Positions 36,653-44,804 of a DNA stretch of 64,000 nt are shown here, piece after piece. The notes under the pieces were generated by a model. It was not told the origin of the DNA. It did no database searches and worked only from the letters and a program-made list of their open reading frames with translations. The position numbers and the translations under genes were made by a program. Within the stretch, counting starts at the first letter, position 1. The number at the start of each line of letters is the position of its first letter. This DNA comes from Kineosporiaceae bacterium. GTDB lineage: Bacteria; Actinomycetota; Actinomycetes; Actinomycetales; Kineosporiaceae. Where the stretch lies: assembly GCA_016713225.1 (NCBI GenBank), contig JADJPO010000002.1, positions 496,001 to 560,000 of the forward strand, read 5' to 3'.

Positions 36653-36930
36653 CCCTTCCTGCGGTCACGCTGGGTACCGCCCACTCAGGGTGATCGTCCG
36701 GTCGTGATGTCCCCGGATGGCGTAGCCGACGACGCCGAGATACGCCGTTGGGGCGTCACGCGGCCCGGTGCGGGTGCCCGTTTGGTCGGGCGGGACTCAC
36801 CCGCTCTGACCAGCGGCAATCCGTCCGAGTGGTCCGGCCTTACACATAGTGCTTTGGCGACTACCCATAGCCACTATTGAACTCGAGCGGGCCGCAGGGT
36901 CCGGGGAACGATCGAGGAGACCGAACACCT
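36653..36930 (+). promoter_or_regulatory. Promoter/leader of the micro-ORF unit
   Basis: This is a 278-nt non-coding stretch with a lower-GC core at about 36842-36882. That core contains ATAGTG and, 20 nt on, CACTAT as an inverted pair, with CATAG also repeated. This may hold the promoter or an operator. The sequence just before ATG 36931 is GAGGAGACC, a good Shine-Dalgarno. No known riboswitch core was found. Confidence 0.4.
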
Positions 36931-37023
36931 ATGAAGATCACCATCCTGTCCAAGGCTGTCAGTGCCGCGGCGAGCGTCATCGCCGTGGCTTCCGTTGTCG
37001 GCGCCGGCGTGAAGTGGTTCTGA
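36931..37023 (+). CDS. 30-residue hydrophobic micropeptide
   Basis: ATG with a strong GAGGAGA 10 nt upstream opens a 30-codon frame. It has a basic N-terminus (MKITILSK), an Ala/Val-rich hydrophobic centre (AASVIAVASVVGAG) and the end GVKWF. It resembles a minimal signal peptide or membrane microprotein. It is followed after 2 nt by a second micro-ORF and a strong terminator, so the transcript seems to exist only for these peptides. The family is unrecognised. Confidence 0.55.
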   Translation: MKITILSKAVSAAASVIAVASVVGAGVKWF

Positions 37024-37025
37024 GC

Positions 37026-37082
37026 ATGACCGCCACCCGAGTCGTGGCCGGCGTCGTGTTCGCCGGTAAGAAGTGGGCCTGA
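37026..37082 (+). CDS. 18-residue micropeptide, second of tandem pair
   Basis: The frame is MTATRVVAGVVFAGKKWA, beginning 2 nt after the first micro-ORF's stop. Its end (AGKKWA) resembles that of the first (AGVKWF), which argues that both are real and related. It has no Shine-Dalgarno of its own beyond the coupled position. Function unknown. Confidence 0.4.
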   Translation: MTATRVVAGVVFAGKKWA

Positions 37083-37153
37083 TCGATCGGCTCAGCGCGT
37101 CCGGGACCGCACCCGCGGCGCTCCCCTTTCCCGCAGAGATCCTGACTTCCCAG

Positions 37154-37191
37154 CACCCGAGTGCCCGTGCCCCGGCACGGGCACTCGGGTG
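37154..37191 (+). terminator. Intrinsic terminator of the micro-ORF unit
   Basis: An 18-bp perfect stem (CACCCGAGTGCCCGTGCC and complement) with a CC loop is followed by TTTGTGG. This is a standard rho-independent terminator, placed 71 nt after the second micro-ORF and 105 nt before the GGDEF-EAL start. Confidence 0.9.
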
Positions 37192-37296
37192 TTTGTGGCC
37201 ACCGTGGCCTCAGGCGACGGCGACGCGAGCCGATGCGGCACACGTGGCCACTTCCGTTTCGGGGCAGCCATGGGAATCAGGGAGGGGACCTCGCGC

Positions 37297-39369
37297 ATGA
37301 GCACGGCGACTGCGGACGGCGCCTCGGTGCGCCGTCGCCGGCCTGCCGTGGTGACCGTGTACGCGGTCGGCATCGTGGTGTGCGCAGTGGTGCTCTTCGG
37401 CGTGGTCGCGGTGCGACAGATCTCGACCGTCGACTGGGGAAGTCCCGATCTGGTGACCTGCTACCTGCTGGCCGGGCTGCTGGTGCTGGGTGAGCTGCGT
37501 CCGGTGCACGTCGCGCGGGCCGACGGCGACACCGATCAGGTGACCGTCTCGACCACCTTTGCCCTGGCCCTGCTGCTGTCCGGACCGCTCGTCCTGGCCC
37601 TGTTGGTCCAGGGGGTGGCGGTGGCCGCCAGCGATGCCCTGGGCGGGCGACAACGACTACGCGCTGCCTTCAACGTCGCGCAGTACATCCTCACCCTGGC
37701 TTCGGCACGTGCCGTGTTCTGCCTGATGACCGGCGCGGGGATGCTCGACCCCACGACCACGATCACCTCCGATCAAGTCGTCGCGGCGCTGGTCGCTGGA
37801 GCGACGTTCTTCGTGGTCAACAACGGTGCGGTCGCCCTGGCGGTGGCGCTGCAGGCCGGGCGCAGCGCTCTGGCCGTGATCGAGGGCGATCTGCGGGCGC
37901 AAGGACTGACCACGGTGATCCTCATCGGGCTGGCGCCGGTGGCGGCCATGGCCTCGCAGTACTCGGTGTTGGTGCTCGGGTTGGTCGCGCTGCCGTTGGT
38001 GGGGGTGCAGCGCAGCGCGGGGATCGCGGCGCAACGGCAGTACGAGGCGTTGCACGACGGACTGACCGGGCTGGCCAACCGAACCCTGCTCCGGATGCGG
38101 GCCGACCGGGCGCTGACCCAGGCACGAGAGGTGGGTGGCCTGGTGGGCGTGATGCTGCTCGACCTGGACCACTTCAAGGACGTCAACGACACGCTGGGAC
38201 ACCATGTGGGCGACGCCTTGCTGCGTGAGGTGGCCCGCCGGGTGAGTGCCTGCCAGCCGGACGGGGCGACCGTGGCCCGCCTGGGGGGCGACGAGTTCGC
38301 CGTCGTGATCGGCCCGGTGCCCGAACCCGAGCAGGTGCGCGAGCTGGCCGCCCGCATCTCGAGCCGGTTGCGTGAACCGGTGGTGGTCGACGACGTCCGG
38401 ATCGGTATCGGGGCGAGCATCGGCATCGCGCTGAGCAACGATCACGAGGCGACCACCGACACCTTGTTACAGCGCGCGGACATCGCGCTCTACCAGGCCA
38501 AGAACAACCGCGGTGACGTGCAGGTCTACAGCCCCGAGTACGACCAGAACACCGTGATGCGGCTGGCTCTGGTGGCCGACCTGGCGGGGGACGGCGTCCC
38601 CGAGGGGTTCGGGTTGGTGTTCCAGCCACAGATCGAGACGGCGACCGGCCGGGTGGTCTGCCTCGAGGCGCTGATGCGGTGGCGGCACCCGGTGCACGGC
38701 CCGATCGAGCCCGAGGTGTTCATCCCCTTGGCGGAGAACTGTGGAGCGATCCGCAACATGTCGCATCGGGCGGTCGAGGAGTCGTTGCGGGCGCTCGACC
38801 GACTGCGGGTCGCGGGCCACGACCTGTCGATGGCCGTGAACGTCTCGGTGCGGTTGCTGCAGGACCTCGAGGTGCCCACCTGGGTCCGTGAGGTGTTGGC
38901 CGAGCGGTCGGTGCCGGCCGAGCGGTTGACCCTGGAGGTGACCGAGTCGACACTGCTCGCCGACCCCCGCCGGGCGCTCGGGGTGCTGCGCGAACTGCGT
39001 GAGCTGGGCGTGCGCCTGGCGGTCGACGACTTCGGCACCGGGTACTCATCGCTGTCCTACCTGCAGCAGCTCAGGCCGGACGACCTGAAGGTCGACAAGT
39101 CCTTCGTGACGCACATGTTGGCCGACGAGAACGATGAGGTGATCGTCCGGTCGACCATCGAGCTCGCCCACGGGCTGGGATTGACCGTGGTGGCCGAGGG
39201 TGTCGAGGACCCGGCGACGCTGGGCCGACTGGCCGACCTGGGGTGCGACCGGGTGCAGGGATTCCACATCGCCCGACCGATGTCGGAGGAGTCCCTGCTG
39301 ACCTGGCTCGATTCCCGGCGCGCGGGCGAGGTGGCCGCGGCCCTTCCCCGCCAGGAGGTGCGCTCGTGA
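37297..39369 (+). CDS. Membrane GGDEF-EAL protein (c-di-GMP cyclase/phosphodiesterase)
   Basis: This is a 690-residue protein. The N-terminal ~245 residues have about 6-7 membrane segments (MASE-like). The GGDEF domain has RLGGDEFAVV (about 328-337) intact. The EAL domain has LEALMRW (about 455), DDFGTGYSSL and VVAEGVED, so both activities look possible. It sets the level of c-di-GMP, which in Streptomyces controls development through BldD. ATG 37297 follows GGAGGGG. Its stop overlaps the DUF5317 gene (GTGA). Confidence 0.9.
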   Translation: MSTATADGASVRRRRPAVVTVYAVGIVVCAVVLFGVVAVRQISTVDWGSPDLVTCYLLAGLLVLGELRPVHVARADGDTDQVTVSTTFALALLLSGPLVLALLVQGVAVAASDALGGRQRLRAAFNVAQYILTLASARAVFCLMTGAGMLDPTTTITSDQVVAALVAGATFFVVNNGAVALAVALQAGRSALAVIEGDLRAQGLTTVILIGLAPVAAMASQYSVLVLGLVALPLVGVQRSAGIAAQRQYEALHDGLTGLANRTLLRMRADRALTQAREVGGLVGVMLLDLDHFKDVNDTLGHHVGDALLREVARRVSACQPDGATVARLGGDEFAVVIGPVPEPEQVRELAARISSRLREPVVVDDVRIGIGASIGIALSNDHEATTDTLLQRADIALYQAKNNRGDVQVYSPEYDQNTVMRLALVADLAGDGVPEGFGLVFQPQIETATGRVVCLEALMRWRHPVHGPIEPEVFIPLAENCGAIRNMSHRAVEESLRALDRLRVAGHDLSMAVNVSVRLLQDLEVPTWVREVLAERSVPAERLTLEVTESTLLADPRRALGVLRELRELGVRLAVDDFGTGYSSLSYLQQLRPDDLKVDKSFVTHMLADENDEVIVRSTIELAHGLGLTVVAEGVEDPATLGRLADLGCDRVQGFHIARPMSEESLLTWLDSRRAGEVAAALPRQEVRS

Positions 39370-40220
39370 TCATTCCGGTGGCAGCGCTGTTCGTGTTGTT
39401 GCTGCCCGCGGTGATCGGCGGGCGGCTGCGGCGGCTGGCCGGCGTCCGGCTGAAGTTGACCTGGTTGGTCGGGCTGGCGCTGGCGACCCAGATCGTGGTG
39501 ATCGAGATCTTCACCCGTCCGCAGTGGCTGCTGGGTGGCGTGCACGTGAGCACCTACGTGGCGGCGGGTGCGTTCCTGTGGGCCAACCGGCGGGTGCCCG
39601 GCATGGTGGTGCTGGCGCTCGGTGCGGCGAGCAATGGTTTGGCCATCTCGCTCAACGGGGGGACGTTGCCCGCCAGCGCCGAGGCGCTGCGCCGGGCCGG
39701 AATCGATCAGCGGGCGCACGAGTTCACCAACTCGGGGGTGCTGGACGGCGCCCGGCTGGGCTTCCTGGGCGACGTGTTCGCGATCCCGGCCAGTTGGCCG
39801 CTGTCGAACGTGTTCAGCCTCGGAGATGTGTGGATCGTGCTCGGTGTGGGGTATGCCTCACTGAGGATCTGTGGCAGTCGATGGACGCCGACGTGGTCTC
39901 CGCGTTCGGCCGGGCACGGGACGCCGCGGCACCTGGCCTCGGGTTCGGTGCGGGAGCCGAAGGTGTCGGGGGATGTCTCGGGTGGAATGGCGGGGGGCGC
40001 CTCGGGGGGCGCATCGGGGAGCGGGGCTGCGGGAGGTGAGGGCGACGCGTCGGGACGCCCTCGCCTCCCGCAGCAACGCCGCCGCGCGCTGCGGGACGAG
40101 ATCACGCACCAGGACGGCGAGCCCGCTGCGGTACCCGACGGCTCGCTCGTCGCCGTCGCGGGTGCCACCGTCACCCCGACCCGGGGCCGGCGCCGGACGA
40201 CGAGCGATCGCCGCCGCTGA
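39366..40220 (+). CDS. DUF5317 membrane protein
   Basis: This is a 284-residue protein with a hydrophobic N-terminal half of about 4-5 membrane segments and the family motifs LNGGTLPASAEAL, DGARLGFLGDVFAIPASWPL and NVFSLGDVWIVLGV. The C-terminal ~110 residues are Gly/Ser/Arg-rich and look disordered. GTG 39366 overlaps the GGDEF-EAL stop, so the two are co-translated. DUF5317 function is unknown; the coupling suggests a link to the cyclase/phosphodiesterase. Confidence 0.75.
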   Translation: MIIPVAALFVLLLPAVIGGRLRRLAGVRLKLTWLVGLALATQIVVIEIFTRPQWLLGGVHVSTYVAAGAFLWANRRVPGMVVLALGAASNGLAISLNGGTLPASAEALRRAGIDQRAHEFTNSGVLDGARLGFLGDVFAIPASWPLSNVFSLGDVWIVLGVGYASLRICGSRWTPTWSPRSAGHGTPRHLASGSVREPKVSGDVSGGMAGGASGGASGSGAAGGEGDASGRPRLPQQRRRALRDEITHQDGEPAAVPDGSLVAVAGATVTPTRGRRRTTSDRRR

Positions 40221-40275
40221 CCAGGGTCGCCCTGGGGGTGACGTGGCCGCGCACGGGCGTGCTCCGTGTGGCCCC

Positions 40276-40281
40276 TATACT
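40276..40281 (+). promoter_or_regulatory. Candidate -10 of tRNA-Thr
   Basis: TATACT lies 36 nt upstream of the tRNA 5' end. No convincing -35 element is present at the right spacing. Confidence 0.4.
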
Positions 40282-40317
40282 CGATGCCCGTGCCACCTGT
40301 CCTTCTGGGCGGCACAC

Positions 40318-40391
40318 GCCGCCTTAGCTCAGTCGGCCAGAGCAACGCACTCGTAATGCGTAGGTCGTGGGTTCGATTCCCACAGGCGGCT
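40318..40391 (+). tRNA. tRNA-Thr (anticodon CGT)
   Basis: It folds as a standard cloverleaf. The acceptor is GCCGCCT/AGGCGGC, the D arm is GCTC...GAGC, the anticodon stem ACGCA/TGCGT encloses CTCGTAA (anticodon CGT, reading ACG), and the T arm is GTGGG-TTCGATT-CCCAC. The discriminator is T and CCA is not encoded. Its 3' half is repeated at 42560 and, degraded, at 46340, as expected for an integration target. Confidence 0.97.
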
Positions 40392-40715
40392 CCCATGTCA
40401 GGGCTCTGACCTGTGCCTTTGTGCTCAGCCGTTACCCGGTACGTGTCCTGGTTGCCGTTGCTGGTGGCAGTTCCGGTTGCGGTTGATCCCGCCGCCGATC
40501 AGGACGACGCCACGTGGTGGCGGCGGCAAGCCGTTGACCTGCAGCGACGTCCGGTGGAGTGCTCATGGGCCAGTCAGGCCTACGCATTCTGTGTGCGTAG
40601 GTTGCGGCTCGGGCGACGGGCTGCGCGCTGGGGGATTCCCGGCGAAAGAACCAGTGGCCTCGAGTGCGTCGCGCCTTCGCTCGACGAACGCGCGACCCTG
40701 CCGAGTTGAGTGCGT
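40349..40715 (+). repeat. Direct repeat copy 1: tRNA-Thr 3' half plus downstream flank (attachment-site-like)
   Basis: This segment starts in the tRNA anticodon loop and continues about 325 nt past the gene. It recurs in the same orientation at 42560-42927. Identity is high over the first ~265 nt and lower after. The downstream part contains GGTTGC-type motifs near 40448-40490 that resemble recombinase arm sites. This is the intact tRNA end of the pair. Confidence 0.8.
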
Positions 40716-40754
40716 GTGGAGCACCGTCTCGAACGCCGTGTCAGGCTCACGCGT

Positions 40755-41129
40755 ATGGGTGATGTCGAAGACGTCATTGCGGCCGCCGAGGCGCGGGCGA
40801 CTGCGCTCGCGTTGGGTGACGCCGAGGAGCTGTCCCGCCTCCTTCATGAGGGGTTGAGGTGGACCACCCACGCAGGCGAAGTCTTCGGTAGGTCCGAGTA
40901 CATCCGTCGGAACACCGATGGGCGCACGGCCTGGCGTTCCCAGGACTTGGGCAGTGCTGCAGTCGTGGTGGTCGGCGATACCGCTGTACTCCACGCCGAG
41001 GTGTCCGACGTAGTGCTTTCCGAAGACCACGAGCCCGAGACGTTCAAGATGCCCATGACGCAGGTCTGGGTGCGCCTGCCCGGCGGCTGGCAGTGCCTCG
41101 CCGGTCACGCAGGGCCACGCCGTCCCTGA
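40755..41129 (+). CDS. NTF2-like (DUF4440/SnoaL-type) protein
   Basis: This is a 124-residue alpha+beta-barrel protein: helix VEDVIAAAEARATALALGD, then LLHEGLRWTTHAGEVFGRSEY, and later strands ending VWVRLPGGWQCLAGHAG. This is the NTF2 fold, found in many small enzymes and binding proteins; no catalytic set can be named. ATG 40755 matches the domain start. It lies inside the 2.2-kb unit bounded by tRNA repeats and appears intact. Confidence 0.72.
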   Translation: MGDVEDVIAAAEARATALALGDAEELSRLLHEGLRWTTHAGEVFGRSEYIRRNTDGRTAWRSQDLGSAAVVVVGDTAVLHAEVSDVVLSEDHEPETFKMPMTQVWVRLPGGWQCLAGHAGPRRP

Positions 41130-41223
41130 CCTTCGCACAATGCCGCTGTGCGTGACTGCTCACGCGTCGATGCGGTGTGTTCGTGTCGGGGCCATTCGAA
41201 GGTCGCCGAGGCGGCTCCATTCC

Positions 41224-41242
41224 CATAGCATGTAATGCTATG
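41224..41242. promoter_or_regulatory. Palindromic operator of the toxin-antitoxin operon
   Basis: Perfect inverted repeat CATAGCAT-GTA-ATGCTATG ends 8 nt before the GTG of the HTH gene. It overlaps a possible -10 (TATGTT, 41240-41245), so a repressor bound here would block initiation. It is the natural site for autoregulation by the HTH protein. The short distance suggests a nearly leaderless mRNA. Confidence 0.7.
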
Positions 41243-41250
41243 TTAGTCGT

Positions 41251-41769
41251 GTGACTGGTCGACGTGATGTGTTGCGTGAGGTGATGCTCGTGACGGGCAC
41301 CACTCAGTCGCAGTTGTCTCGGTTCAGTGGCGTTCATCAGCCGAGCATCAGTCAGTTCCTGTCCGGCAAGGTCGAGCTGAGTGACGAGCAGTTGGAGCGG
41401 TTGCTGTTCTGCATGGGGTATCGGCTCGAGGTGATCCGGCGGCCGGTCGAACCCGACCTGACACGTTCGGAGCGCCGCTCGTGGCGGTTGCATCGCCAGC
41501 TCTCGTGCGGTCTCGACCGGGTCAGCCTTGAGCAGTGGCGCCCCACCATCGAGCGGAACCTGCACCGGCTGCGAGGGCAGGTCACCGGGCAGCCGCACCT
41601 GCGGCATCTCGACCGCTGGACCTACCTGGTCGAAGGCGGGGACGTCCTCGGGTTGCACCGGGTGCTGACCGGGCTGGACCGTGAGTCGATCGAGATGCGC
41701 GAGGTCTCACCGTTCGGTGGCGTGCTCACCCAGGAGGAGCGGACGCGCGTCCTGGCGGAGGTCGGCTGA
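41251..41769 (+). CDS. XRE-type HTH protein, probable antitoxin
   Basis: This is a 172-residue protein. The N-terminal ~65 residues form a Cro/CI-type helix-turn-helix: REVMLVTGTTQSQLSRFSGVHQPSISQFLSGK, then LSDEQLERLLFCMGYRLEV. The rest is helical and ends in a motif (SPFGGVLTQEERTRVL) that probably binds the partner. Its stop overlaps the start of the nucleotidyltransferase gene (TGATG). The order, coupling and operator upstream are typical of an antitoxin followed by a toxin. Confidence 0.8.
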   Translation: MTGRRDVLREVMLVTGTTQSQLSRFSGVHQPSISQFLSGKVELSDEQLERLLFCMGYRLEVIRRPVEPDLTRSERRSWRLHRQLSCGLDRVSLEQWRPTIERNLHRLRGQVTGQPHLRHLDRWTYLVEGGDVLGLHRVLTGLDRESIEMREVSPFGGVLTQEERTRVLAEVG

Positions 41770-42362
41770 TGCGTCGTGACCAGCTCGAGCATGCGATCCG
41801 CACCGCCTGCCAGATCATCGGTCGGCACGAGGTGATCGTGGTCGGGTCGCAGTCGATCTTGGGGACCTTCCGGGAAGACCAACTCCCCGCCGACGCCACC
41901 ATGTCGGTCGAGATCGACATCCTCCCGATCGCCGACGACAACGATGAGACGGCGCGCCTGGCCGATCTGATCGAGGGAGTGGCGGGGGAGTTCTCATCGT
42001 TCGAGGAACTGCACGGGTTCAGCATCGACGGCGTCGACCTGAGCACCTCCGCGCTCCCCGATGGATGGCGTGACCGCCTGGTCAAGGTGCAGAACGCCAA
42101 CACGGCAGCGCCCTCGGGTGAGCCGCGGTTCACCGGTTGGTGTCTGGACAAGGAAGACGTCTGCGTCGCCAAGCTCTGCGCGCTCCGCGAGAAGGACCGG
42201 AACTTCGTCGCCGCGCTCCTGCGTGCACGGCTCGTCGACCCCACGATCATCCTCGCCCGACTGTCAACGGTCGACCCATGTCACGAGGCCTCGGCGGAAA
42301 GAGCCATCGCCTGGCTCCGCTCTGCGAGCACCGAAGCTGTCTCTGCTGGAGCCGAGGACTGA
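41769..42362 (+). CDS. DUF6036-type nucleotidyltransferase, probable toxin
   Basis: This is a 197-residue protein with the nucleotidyltransferase fold: VIVVGSQSILGTF (G-S motif, residues 18-30) and SVEIDILPI, where the E-x-D pair supplies metal ligands (residues ~47-55). A later DKEDVCVAKLCALREKD matches the KL.A...RxKD motif of AbiEii/MenT-like enzymes. Known relatives in toxin-antitoxin pairs inactivate tRNA by adding nucleotides. Activity here is inferred from fold and pairing with the HTH gene. It is intact, unlike most genes further right. Confidence 0.75.
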   Translation: MRRDQLEHAIRTACQIIGRHEVIVVGSQSILGTFREDQLPADATMSVEIDILPIADDNDETARLADLIEGVAGEFSSFEELHGFSIDGVDLSTSALPDGWRDRLVKVQNANTAAPSGEPRFTGWCLDKEDVCVAKLCALREKDRNFVAALLRARLVDPTIILARLSTVDPCHEASAERAIAWLRSASTEAVSAGAED

Positions 42363-42559
42363 GGGCGGCCGGACTCCTCCGCGATCCCCGCCTTCTAGGT
42401 GGGTGGCCCGCTACCGGGCGACCATGCCCCTGGTGCAGTTCGCTGGTTGCAGTTGTGGTTGCAGTTCGTGCGGCTTCGCTGCCCTTCGCCGGTCACCGAA
42501 AACGGTTGCCATGAGCACGAATCGACGGTGGGCGAAGGCCTGCGAAGGAGTTCCTGGGA
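42363..42559. other. Non-coding remnant left of repeat copy 2
   Basis: No gene is visible. It holds GGTTGCAGTT in two tandem copies (42444-42466) and one copy of a 25-bp sequence (42455-42479) that recurs exactly at 44805-44829. The motifs suggest leftover recombinase binding sites; no integrase gene remains. Confidence 0.45.
42455..42479 (+). repeat. 25-bp exact direct repeat, copy A
   Basis: It begins GTGGTTGCAGTTCGTG and ends CGGCTTCGC and is identical to 44805-44829. Copy B lies exactly where a methyltransferase gene is cut off. It may be a recombination footprint of a lost element. Confidence 0.65.
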
Positions 42560-42927
42560 ACTCGTAATGCGTAGGTCGTGGGTTCGATTCCCACAGGCTG
42601 CTCCCATGTCAGGGCTCTGACCTGTGCCTTTGTGCTCGGCCGCCACCCGGTGCATGCGGTGATTGCCGTTGCTGGTGGCGGTTCCGGTTGCAGTTGATCC
42701 CGTCGCAGACCAGGACGACGCCCCGTGGTGGGCGGCGGCAAGCCGTTGACCTGCAGCGACGTCCGGTGGAGTGCTCATGGGCCAGTCAGGCCTACGCATT
42801 CTGTGTGCGTAGGTTGCGGCTCGGCTGAGGGGCAGTGCGCCAGGGCATTCCGGCGAATGAACCATTGGCCCTGAGTGCGGTGCGCCTTTCGCATCGATGA
42901 ACGGACGACTCTGCCGAGATGAGTGCC
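42560..42927 (+). repeat. Direct repeat copy 2: tRNA-Thr 3' half plus flank
   Basis: Positions 42560-42602 repeat the tRNA-Thr anticodon loop to 3' end with one change (GGCTGCT for GGCGGCT). The following ~320 nt repeat the flank of the intact tRNA with growing divergence. There is no D arm, so no functional tRNA. It closes the 2.2-kb unit carrying the toxin-antitoxin pair. Confidence 0.8.
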
Positions 42928-43031
42928 TTCACTCCACGCATATCTACCCAGGCGCGAGGTGGCCCATTGGCTTGCCCAAGAAGTCTGGCACGGCCCGTCG
43001 GAGTGCTGGCCTCCCGGACGATGATGAGGGT

Positions 43032-43553
43032 GTGACGTACCGACAGGTGCGGCCCGACCCGGCGTTCGGGCTGCTGAAGCTGTACGACGATGCGCTGCCG
43101 CACGTCTACGGCTACCTGCTGGCCCGCTGCGGTGACACCGGCCTGGCCGAGGACCTCACGGCCGAGTCGTTCCTGGCGGCCGTGGAGGCGGTCCGCAAGC
43201 CCGGCGCGCCCGATGTGTCGATCCCGTGGCTGATCGGGGTTGCCCGGCACAAGCTCGCCGATCACTGGCGGCGGGCTGAGCGGGAGCAGCGCGGGTTGCG
43301 TCTGCTGGACGGCGAGCCGGCGCGCGTCGAAGACCCGTGGGAGGCGGCCGTCGACAGAATCCGGGCCCGTGAGGTGCTCGACCGGCTCGGCCCGCACCAC
43401 CGGGCGGCGCTTACGTTGCGCTATCTCGACGGGCTGCCCGTGCCTGAGGTGGCCCGGCACCTGGACCGCACCGTGCACGCCACCGAGGCGCTGCTGGTGC
43501 GAGCCCGCACCGCGTTCCGCCGCGGGTACGAGGCAGAGGAGGGCTCGCGATGA
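43032..43553 (+). CDS. ECF RNA polymerase sigma factor
   Basis: This is a 173-residue sigma factor. Region 2 shows YDDALPHVYGYLLARCGDTG and LAEDLTAESFLAAVEAV, then WLIGVARHKLADHWRR. Region 4 shows LDRLGPHHRAALTLRYLDGL and PVPEVARHLDRTVHATEALLVRAR. GTG 43032 with GAGGG upstream gives a normal N-terminus. Its stop overlaps an ATG (43550) opening the companion gene, whose N-terminal part is frameshifted before the VOC domain. It appears intact. Confidence 0.82.
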   Translation: MTYRQVRPDPAFGLLKLYDDALPHVYGYLLARCGDTGLAEDLTAESFLAAVEAVRKPGAPDVSIPWLIGVARHKLADHWRRAEREQRGLRLLDGEPARVEDPWEAAVDRIRAREVLDRLGPHHRAALTLRYLDGLPVPEVARHLDRTVHATEALLVRARTAFRRGYEAEEGSR

Positions 43554-43668
43554 CCGATCCGTTCGAGGCATTGCGCGAGCCCGTCACCCTGCCGATCCCG
43601 ACCCCGACTTCGCCGAGCGGTTGCGGCTGCGGCTGACCCGGAAGGTCTTGACACCCTCGGGAGGAACC
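43550..43668 (+). pseudogene. Frameshifted N-terminal part of the sigma-associated VOC gene
   Basis: ATG 43550 overlaps the sigma stop and reads MTDPFEALREPVT. One missing base near 43585-43592 then leads to a stop, while the other frame continues DPDPDFAERLRLRLTRKVL into the VOC protein. The original gene was therefore longer and coupled to the sigma factor. Confidence 0.6.
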
Positions 43669-44118
43669 ATGTCCCAGCAGACCACCCCGACCCGCGTCGA
43701 GCGCCAACCCGCCCGGGTTCCGACGCTGACCCCCTACATCGTCGTGTCTGACGCCCGGCGCGCCATGGACTGGTACATCGATGTGTTCGGGGCGCAGCGC
43801 CGCGGCGAACTCCACGTCAACGCGGACGGCACGATCGGCCACGCCGAGGTCGACATCGGCGAGGCGGTGTTGATGTTCGCCGAAGCCTCCGACCTGTGGC
43901 CCGACGTTCCCGTGCGCGCACCCGATTCCCCCGCCACGTTCAGCCACACCCTTCACCTGCAGGTCGATGACGTCGACGCGATCACGGAGCTGGCCCGGCG
44001 CGGTGGCGCTCTGGTGGAGCGGGAACCGGTCGACCAGCCCTACGGTCGTGGCTCGGTGATCGTCGACCCATTCGGACACCGCTGGATGCTCCTCAGGCCG
44101 ACGGCGGAGACCACCTGA
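43669..44118 (+). CDS. VOC-family (glyoxalase-like) protein
   Basis: This is a 149-residue vicinal-oxygen-chelate protein: LTPYIVVSDARRAMDWYIDV, GHAEVDIGEAVLMFAEA, LHLQVDDVDAITELARRGG and IVDPFGHRWMLLRP with the metal-ligand-like His/Glu positions. ATG 43669 has a strong GGGAGG 5 nt upstream, so the VOC domain can still be made although its longer original N-terminus is broken. The substrate is unknown; position after a sigma factor suggests a regulatory or protective role. Confidence 0.75.
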   Translation: MSQQTTPTRVERQPARVPTLTPYIVVSDARRAMDWYIDVFGAQRRGELHVNADGTIGHAEVDIGEAVLMFAEASDLWPDVPVRAPDSPATFSHTLHLQVDDVDAITELARRGGALVEREPVDQPYGRGSVIVDPFGHRWMLLRPTAETT

Positions 44119-44326
44119 ATGCACGATGACTCGGGTTGCGGTGACGAGGACCCTGTGGTGCGCTCGTGGGCGCCACGACCTCATGGTGCCCGCTCTTGAG
44201 TCTCACCGCGGCGGCGCCGGACGCACGCACATGCCGCTGGACGGGCGACTATTGCGCCGGTTTCAGAGTCGGACAGGCCACGTCATGACGGAGTTGGAGG
44301 AATGTGGTCGATGAGACCATCTGTCC
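44119..44326. other. Non-coding gap
   Basis: These 208 nt hold no gene, repeat or promoter that I can support. Confidence 0.4.
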
Positions 44327-44803
44327 GTGCAGTCAGGGCAGGCACTCATCAAAGAGGCTCTCAGAGAGCCGCTCAGTCAGGATGGGTGGCGGCCTCGCGC
44401 TGCTGGTTGGTTCACCCGAGATCATGACGACGAATGGCAGGTCGTGTTGGCCGTCGGGACCGCGGTCCACGGCGTCCCGGCTCGTGGCACGTTTCCTCGG
44501 ACTCGGTGGCCGAGGTCGCCGGGCAGATGACCTCTGCGGTTGACCAGTGGGTGCCGTCATGGGTAGAGCGCGTATCCGGGGACAGCGGTGCTGTTCTGGC
44601 CGAGACCGGTCGCGGCTGGTTGTCCCGATCAGAGGTGGAACTGATCCGGCACGTGGTGGTGGCCGCCCGGCTGGGGGGAGTCACAGCCACGAGGCACCTG
44701 CTCGACGAGGCGGAGCTCAGTCTCCAGGGCGACCAACACGGCCTCGCGGCGACCAGCAAGCTTGGAGTAACTGGCGAGATTCCGGAGCGTCCACCCGGGC
44801 TGA
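44327..44803 (+). pseudogene. Broken hypothetical gene (DUF4304-like start)
   Basis: A frame from GTG 44327 reads VQSGQALIKEAL...GWFTRDHDDEWQVVLAVGTA, then is lost. A second frame carries on with SDSVAEVAGQMTSAVDQW, WLSRSEVELIRHVVVAARLG and LLDEAELSLQGDQHGLAA. The pattern resembles a DUF4304-like protein with one frameshift near 44460. The 3' end is cut at the 25-bp repeat at 44805. Family assignment is weak. Confidence 0.5.
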
Positions 44804-44804
44804 T

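Noticed and set aside
36653..36930. Possible riboswitch (c-di-GMP, cobalamin) in the leader of the micro-ORFs
   Set aside because: None of the conserved core motifs of these classes could be found; only isolated short matches such as GGAGACC.
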